From contig JAAYUR010000201.1 in the NCBI GenBank assembly GCA_012517645.1, forward strand, positions 1 through 8,927: a stretch of DNA of 8,927 nt. Direction: 5' to 3'. This DNA comes from Treponema sp. GTDB taxonomy: Bacteria; Spirochaetota; Spirochaetia; Treponematales; UBA12059. Shown here in pieces: positions 5,807-8,927 of the stretch. Under the pieces are notes generated by a model. It was not told the DNA's origin and searched no databases. It saw only the letters and a program-made list of their open reading frames with translations. Positions within the stretch are counted from its first letter, which is position 1. The number at the start of each line of letters is the position of its first letter. The position numbers were made by a program, and so were the translations under genes.

Positions 5807-7324
5807 TTACCCGGGAGTCTTGGGAAACAGGATATAGGTGTGCGCCCCGCCCTCGTCGATCGTCCTCTCACTGCCCTTGATCTGGGACGCCAGGGCGGAA
5901 ACCAGCTCGGTGCCGAGCCCGCTGGAGAACGAGGGATAGCACCGACGGTCGTGCTCGGCCCCGCAGGCGGATCGGTCCTTGGAGGCGGAGAACCCGACCC
6001 CGTCGTCGGATACCTCAAGCTCCCAGGACGAACCCCGATCGTGTATTCCGATAAAGACCTTCCCTCGCCGCCCCCCGGGAAAGGCGTGCTTGAAGGAGTT
6101 GGAGACCAGTTCGTTGGTGATGATGCCCAGGGGGATGGCGGTATCCAGGTCCAGGCGGACCCCCGGAGCCTGCACCGTGTATTCCACACCCTGGTACGCG
6201 GCGTCGTAGATTCCGGAGAGGTAATCCGCCAGCCGTTCCAGATAGGGTTCCATTTCCACACCCTCCAGATCCATGGACCTATAGAGTTGCTCGTGGACCA
6301 TGGCCATGGATTGGATCTGGGTCTGGCATTCCAGGAAGACACCTCGGACGGAATCGTCGTTCACGGCGTTCTCCTGGAGATTCAATAGGCTGGATACGAC
6401 CTGGAGATTGTTCTTGACCCTGTGGTGGATCTCTTTCAACAGGATCTCCTTGGCCGCAAGCGCGTTCTCCAGTTTGAGTTCATACTCCTTGCGATGCGTG
6501 ATATCCCGGATGATACCTACCGTGCCGACCCTAAGACTTTGATGTTCCGGGAGCTCCAGGCCGGTGCTGGATACCTCCCCGTAGGCGTTCACGGAGCCCA
6601 CAAAAGGATCCGCGGGCCGGGAACCGTGGATCAGCCTGACTTCCAGGTTCCGGGTCATACGGGTTCCGGACCTGCGCTCGTCAAACAGCTTGGGAGCTTG
6701 CCCGGGCCCCGTCACGGTGCCCGCATATCGGTCAAGGACGAATTCCTTGCTGACATGAAGGACGTCGTCGGGGTGAAGAATCTTGCTGAAATGTTGGCCG
6801 ATGAGCTTGGAAGGATCCCAGCCGAGACTCCGGATCGACTCGTTCAGGTACAGGAAATTTCCGTCCCCGTCCAGCATGTACACGATATCCGGGATAGCCT
6901 GGAGAAGGTTCATGTACTGGCGCTCGGTGATGGAAAGGAAGGCGTTATGCCGGGAAATGCTCTCCCGGATATTCCTGACCTTTCGTACAAGAGCCGGCAG
7001 GTATCTCAGCCACTCGCCCCCGGCATCGCGGAGCAGGAAGATCCCGGATTCGTCCCGTACGGCGCTCTCCGCCCGAACCGGATCCGCGCCGGGATTCACA
7101 AGGAGGACGGCGGGCAGAGGCCAGAGCGAAAGCCAGTCCGCGAAACCGCCGGCGGCGAAGGAAAAATCCGTCACGATCACGTCCGCGGTGCCGGCCGCGA
7201 TCCGGGCCTCGATTTCCTGGATGTCCGAAGGAAAGGCGATTTCCAGCGACTCATCCCGGATCGCGGCCACGGCAGCCCGCTCCGCCTCGTCCCCGGCGGC
7301 GTACAGAACCCGGATCACTCCCAC
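5807..7324 (-). CDS. Soluble sensor histidine kinase: degenerate receiver, PAS, HisKA_2, HATPase
   Basis: This 505-aa cytoplasmic kinase has no membrane segment. Residues 1-118 look like a receiver domain: D12-E13 and D53 fit the acidic pocket and phosphoacceptor, but the Thr/Ser and Lys positions appear changed (LLVNPG at 74-79, FLLRD at 96-100), so it may be a pseudo-receiver. A PAS sensor domain (about 133-280) runs from LLQAIPDIVYMLDGDGNFLYL to the PAC end GTVGIIRDITHRKE. The dimerisation and phosphotransfer helix is EIHHRVKNNLQ (298-308), typical of HisKA_2, with His301 (or His300) as the phosphate site. The ATPase domain has the N box N404-E-L-V-S-N409, the G1 box D440-D-G-V-G444 and a G2-like G469-L-G471. 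Between G1 and G2 lies an unusually long lid with C454, H458 and C462. The start is GTG at 7324; AGAGG stands about 12 nt upstream, somewhat far, and a second GTG at 7318 is possible. The neighbouring divergent regulator is a possible partner; the signal is unknown. Confidence 0.91.
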   Translation of the reverse strand: MGVIRVLYAAGDEAERAAVAAIRDESLEIAFPSDIQEIEARIAAGTADVIVTDFSFAAGGFADWLSLWPLPAVLLVNPGADPVRAESAVRDESGIFLLRDAGGEWLRYLPALVRKVRNIRESISRHNAFLSITERQYMNLLQAIPDIVYMLDGDGNFLYLNESIRSLGWDPSKLIGQHFSKILHPDDVLHVSKEFVLDRYAGTVTGPGQAPKLFDERRSGTRMTRNLEVRLIHGSRPADPFVGSVNAYGEVSSTGLELPEHQSLRVGTVGIIRDITHRKEYELKLENALAAKEILLKEIHHRVKNNLQVVSSLLNLQENAVNDDSVRGVFLECQTQIQSMAMVHEQLYRSMDLEGVEMEPYLERLADYLSGIYDAAYQGVEYTVQAPGVRLDLDTAIPLGIITNELVSNSFKHAFPGGRRGKVFIGIHDRGSSWELEVSDDGVGFSASKDRSACGAEHDRRCYPSFSSGLGTELVSALASQIKGSERTIDEGGAHTYILFPKTPG

Positions 7325-7418
7325 ACTGACACCGATCCTCTTCCGACGGCGGATACCATCGGACCGTGTCCGGGGATCCGAACAGGCGACAGAGCTCCCT
7401 TGTACCGCATGGAGTTAA

Positions 7419-7446
7419 ACTATAGGTTCACCGACAGACCTGTCAA
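7419..7446 (-). promoter_or_regulatory. Sigma70-type promoter for the histidine kinase gene
   Basis: On the minus strand a perfect TTGACA (7446-7441) is followed after 16 bp by TATAGT (7424-7419), five of six matches to the -10 consensus. The start would fall near 7412, giving an 88-nt leader to the GTG start codon. Confidence 0.72.
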
Positions 7447-7592
7447 GACAAGGTCGAAATGCGCCGAACCATAACAAGACGGCAGGTTCTTAAGGAAGCT
7501 CGCGAGACTCCTCCGGGTCTTGAACAGCTTCCGTCCTGATCTCGTTTTCCGCGGTCCGCGGCGGGCGGACGTCGCGCGTCCGGGAGGCTGGG
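7447..7592 (+). other. Upstream region of the receiver-STAS-receiver gene
   Basis: These 146 bp separate the kinase promoter from the regulator start. A 6-bp hairpin (AGAC..GTCT with an inner C-G pair, about 7507-7522) and G+C palindromes (CCGCGG repeats about 7548-7562) are visible. I found no plus-strand sigma70 promoter of quality; TTGAAC at about 7522 lacks a -10. The gene may use another sigma factor or a weak activator-dependent promoter. Confidence 0.4.
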
Positions 7593-8870
7593 ATGAAGCG
7601 CAAGACAATCCTCGTCGTAGACGAGTCGGATCTCTTTAGGGACTACATGAAAAGCCGTCTCTCCCAGTTCAACCTGGAAGTCGCGACGGCGGTCAACGGA
7701 CTGGACGGGGTCACGAAGGTCCGGAACCTCCTGCCCGACGCGGTGCTCCTGGATTACCATCTTTCCCGGAAGACCTGCAAGGAGGTGCTGGAAGAGAAAG
7801 CCCGTGACCAGAACGCCGCGGGAATACCGGTGATCCTGACGGCCCAAAAGATCGACAAGAACCGCCTGCTGGAGCTGATGTCCTTCAACATCAAAAAAGT
7901 GCTGATCAAACCGATCCGGATCGACGGGCTGTACCAAACCCTTTCGGAGCTCCTGGGAGTCCAGTTCGAGATCGACGAGACGCCCTGCGTGATCGAGGCG
8001 CACGTGAACGACACGATCCTCTTTATCGAGATCGCCCAGGGCATGAATCGGGAAAAAATCGAGCTGTTGAGGTTCAAGATCGCCGAACTCCGGGAACTGT
8101 ACGGGATCACCCACCCCAGGGTTCTCATCATGATCTCGGATATGGAGCTCTCCTTCGTGGACGGCCCCAACATCGAGCTCCTCTTGGACACGGTCCTTTC
8201 CGCTTCCGGTGCGAAGAACCGCCATCTCAAGGTGCTGACCCGCTCGACCTTCGTTCGCGCCTTCGTACAGGGCCGGGGCGAGTACGCGGAGATCGAGGTC
8301 GTGTACGACCTCCGGAAGGCCATGGACGGACTATTGGCGGACCCGGGGACGGGGGAATCCGACTCGGCCCGGGGAGAGATCATATCCGAACGGATCCTCG
8401 CGGCGGACCACAAGGAATCGAGCCAGGAATCCGTGGAGATGAGGTTCACGGCGGAGGTTCGGAAACCCCTGTCCCTGGAGACCCTGAGGGACTCCGGGAA
8501 GGGGCTGTCCATAGCCGTCGTGGACGACGACTTTGTGATCCAGGAGCTCATCAAGACCAGCTTCGGGGCGATTTCCGCCCGGGTCAGCGCCTATTCGGAG
8601 GGACGGTCCTTTTTGGAGGCCATGAAAACCGGGGGAAGCTACGACCTCGTATTCCTGGATATCCTGATGCCCGGGATGAACGGATACGAGGTCCTGGACG
8701 GGCTCCGATCCGGGGGCATCGACGTCCCGGTCATCATCCTATCGGCCCTCGGACAGAAGGAGGCGGTGCTAAAAGCCTTCCAGCGAGGCGTGAAGAGCTA
8801 CCTGATCAAACCCCTGAAACCCGAACAGATCCTGCGCAAGGCCCTCGAGATCCTCAAGTCCAACTTCTGA
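7593..8870 (+). CDS. Response regulator with two receiver domains flanking a STAS-like domain
   Basis: This 425-aa cytoplasmic signalling protein has no DNA-binding or enzymatic output domain. Receiver 1 (1-122) has D10/E11-D13, phosphoacceptor D54 (VLLDYHL), T83 and K106-P. Receiver 2 (305-425) has D311-D-D313, D356 (FLDILMPGMNG), S384 and K406-P. Both sets look complete, so both can probably be phosphorylated. The middle (about 133-248) has the alternating beta/alpha pattern of a STAS domain (anti-sigma-antagonist fold): FIEIAQGMNREK, PRVLIMISDMELSFVDG, a helix, HLKVLTRS, and VYDLRKAMDGL. The Ser of the classic DSSG switch is absent; the site reads D190-G-P-N193. A charged linker (249-303) joins the last domain. 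Start: GGGAGG (7582-7587) lies 5 nt before ATG. It is probably the first gene of an operon, since the next start codon is 13 nt after its stop. The divergent kinase is a candidate phosphodonor. The STAS call is by pattern, not by search. Confidence 0.88.
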   Translation: MKRKTILVVDESDLFRDYMKSRLSQFNLEVATAVNGLDGVTKVRNLLPDAVLLDYHLSRKTCKEVLEEKARDQNAAGIPVILTAQKIDKNRLLELMSFNIKKVLIKPIRIDGLYQTLSELLGVQFEIDETPCVIEAHVNDTILFIEIAQGMNREKIELLRFKIAELRELYGITHPRVLIMISDMELSFVDGPNIELLLDTVLSASGAKNRHLKVLTRSTFVRAFVQGRGEYAEIEVVYDLRKAMDGLLADPGTGESDSARGEIISERILAADHKESSQESVEMRFTAEVRKPLSLETLRDSGKGLSIAVVDDDFVIQELIKTSFGAISARVSAYSEGRSFLEAMKTGGSYDLVFLDILMPGMNGYEVLDGLRSGGIDVPVIILSALGQKEAVLKAFQRGVKSYLIKPLKPEQILRKALEILKSNF

Positions 8871-8883
8871 ACGGGAGGCTCCC

Positions 8884-8927
8884 ATGGAAGAATCTCGCCC
8901 GGCGGCACTATTCCGGGAAGCCTTCGA
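8884..8927 (+). CDS. 5' end of an unidentified gene, truncated by the window
   Basis: An ATG follows a clear GGGAGG ribosome site (8873-8878) at 5 nt, and lies 13 nt after the regulator stop codon. Fourteen codons are visible, beginning MEESRPAALFREAF, soluble and charged. The same GGGAGGCT ribosome-site sequence precedes the regulator gene, and the spacing indicates co-transcription. Too little is present to assign a family; a signalling partner of the regulator is a contextual guess only. Confidence 0.65.
   Translation, partial: MEESRPAALFREAF

Noticed and set aside
6422..7474. 350-codon plus-strand open frame opposite the kinase
   Set aside because: Antisense shadow; the kinase on the minus strand has full PAS, HisKA_2 and HATPase motifs.
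7420..7608. Small minus-strand protein of 62 aa between kinase and regulator
   Set aside because: It overlaps the kinase promoter and the regulator start and has an Arg/Ser-rich shadow composition.
7443..8225. 260-codon minus-strand open frame opposite the regulator
   Set aside because: Its residue pattern mirrors the real plus-strand receiver codons and it lacks a credible start.

Overview
The window is a G+C-rich bacterial chromosome segment with seven complete protein genes and one truncated gene, densely packed. There are no rRNA, tRNA, CRISPR, phage or insertion-sequence signals. The gene set resembles free-living or gut-associated spirochaetes, but other G+C-rich anaerobes such as deltaproteobacteria are not excluded. 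The features behind that guess are a TRAP solute receptor, an IclR regulator, a secreted GH3 hexosaminidase, a PAS-HisKA_2 kinase and a multi-receiver regulator. The taxonomic guess is low confidence.

Left module (1-2058): a TRAP-transporter periplasmic receptor (dctP, minus strand) diverges from an IclR-family regulator (plus strand). The 211-bp space between them is the most information-rich non-coding DNA in the window. It holds two clusters of TTCCA/TGGAA half-sites in 10-bp phase, linked by a perfect 12-bp inverted repeat. One cluster overlaps a near-consensus sigma70 promoter for dctP. The natural reading is that the IclR protein controls the transporter and probably itself. The membrane subunits (dctQM) are not in the window and would lie left of position 1.

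Middle module (2055-5617, minus strand): a compact operon in the order trxB (thioredoxin reductase), a secreted two-domain GH3 beta-N-acetylglucosaminidase (nagZ-like), and a two-part GNAT acetyltransferase. Spacing is 15 nt and then an ATGA overlap. The operon meets the iclR gene tail to tail, and the two stop codons share a 4-nt CTAG. An almost pure A+T island in front of trxB probably carries the operon promoter.

Right module (5807-8927): a soluble hybrid-looking histidine kinase (degenerate receiver, PAS, HisKA_2, HATPase; minus strand, with a good sigma70 promoter) diverges from a 425-aa regulator. That regulator has two intact receiver domains flanking a STAS-like middle domain and has no DNA-binding domain. 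A further gene, cut by the window edge, starts 13 nt after the regulator and is probably co-transcribed.

Most of the window is ordinary housekeeping and accessory DNA. The points most worth a second look are the phased IclR operator array with its overlapping promoters, the receiver-STAS-receiver protein, and the Cys/His-bearing insertion in the kinase ATP lid. I see no clear evidence of a wholly new system.
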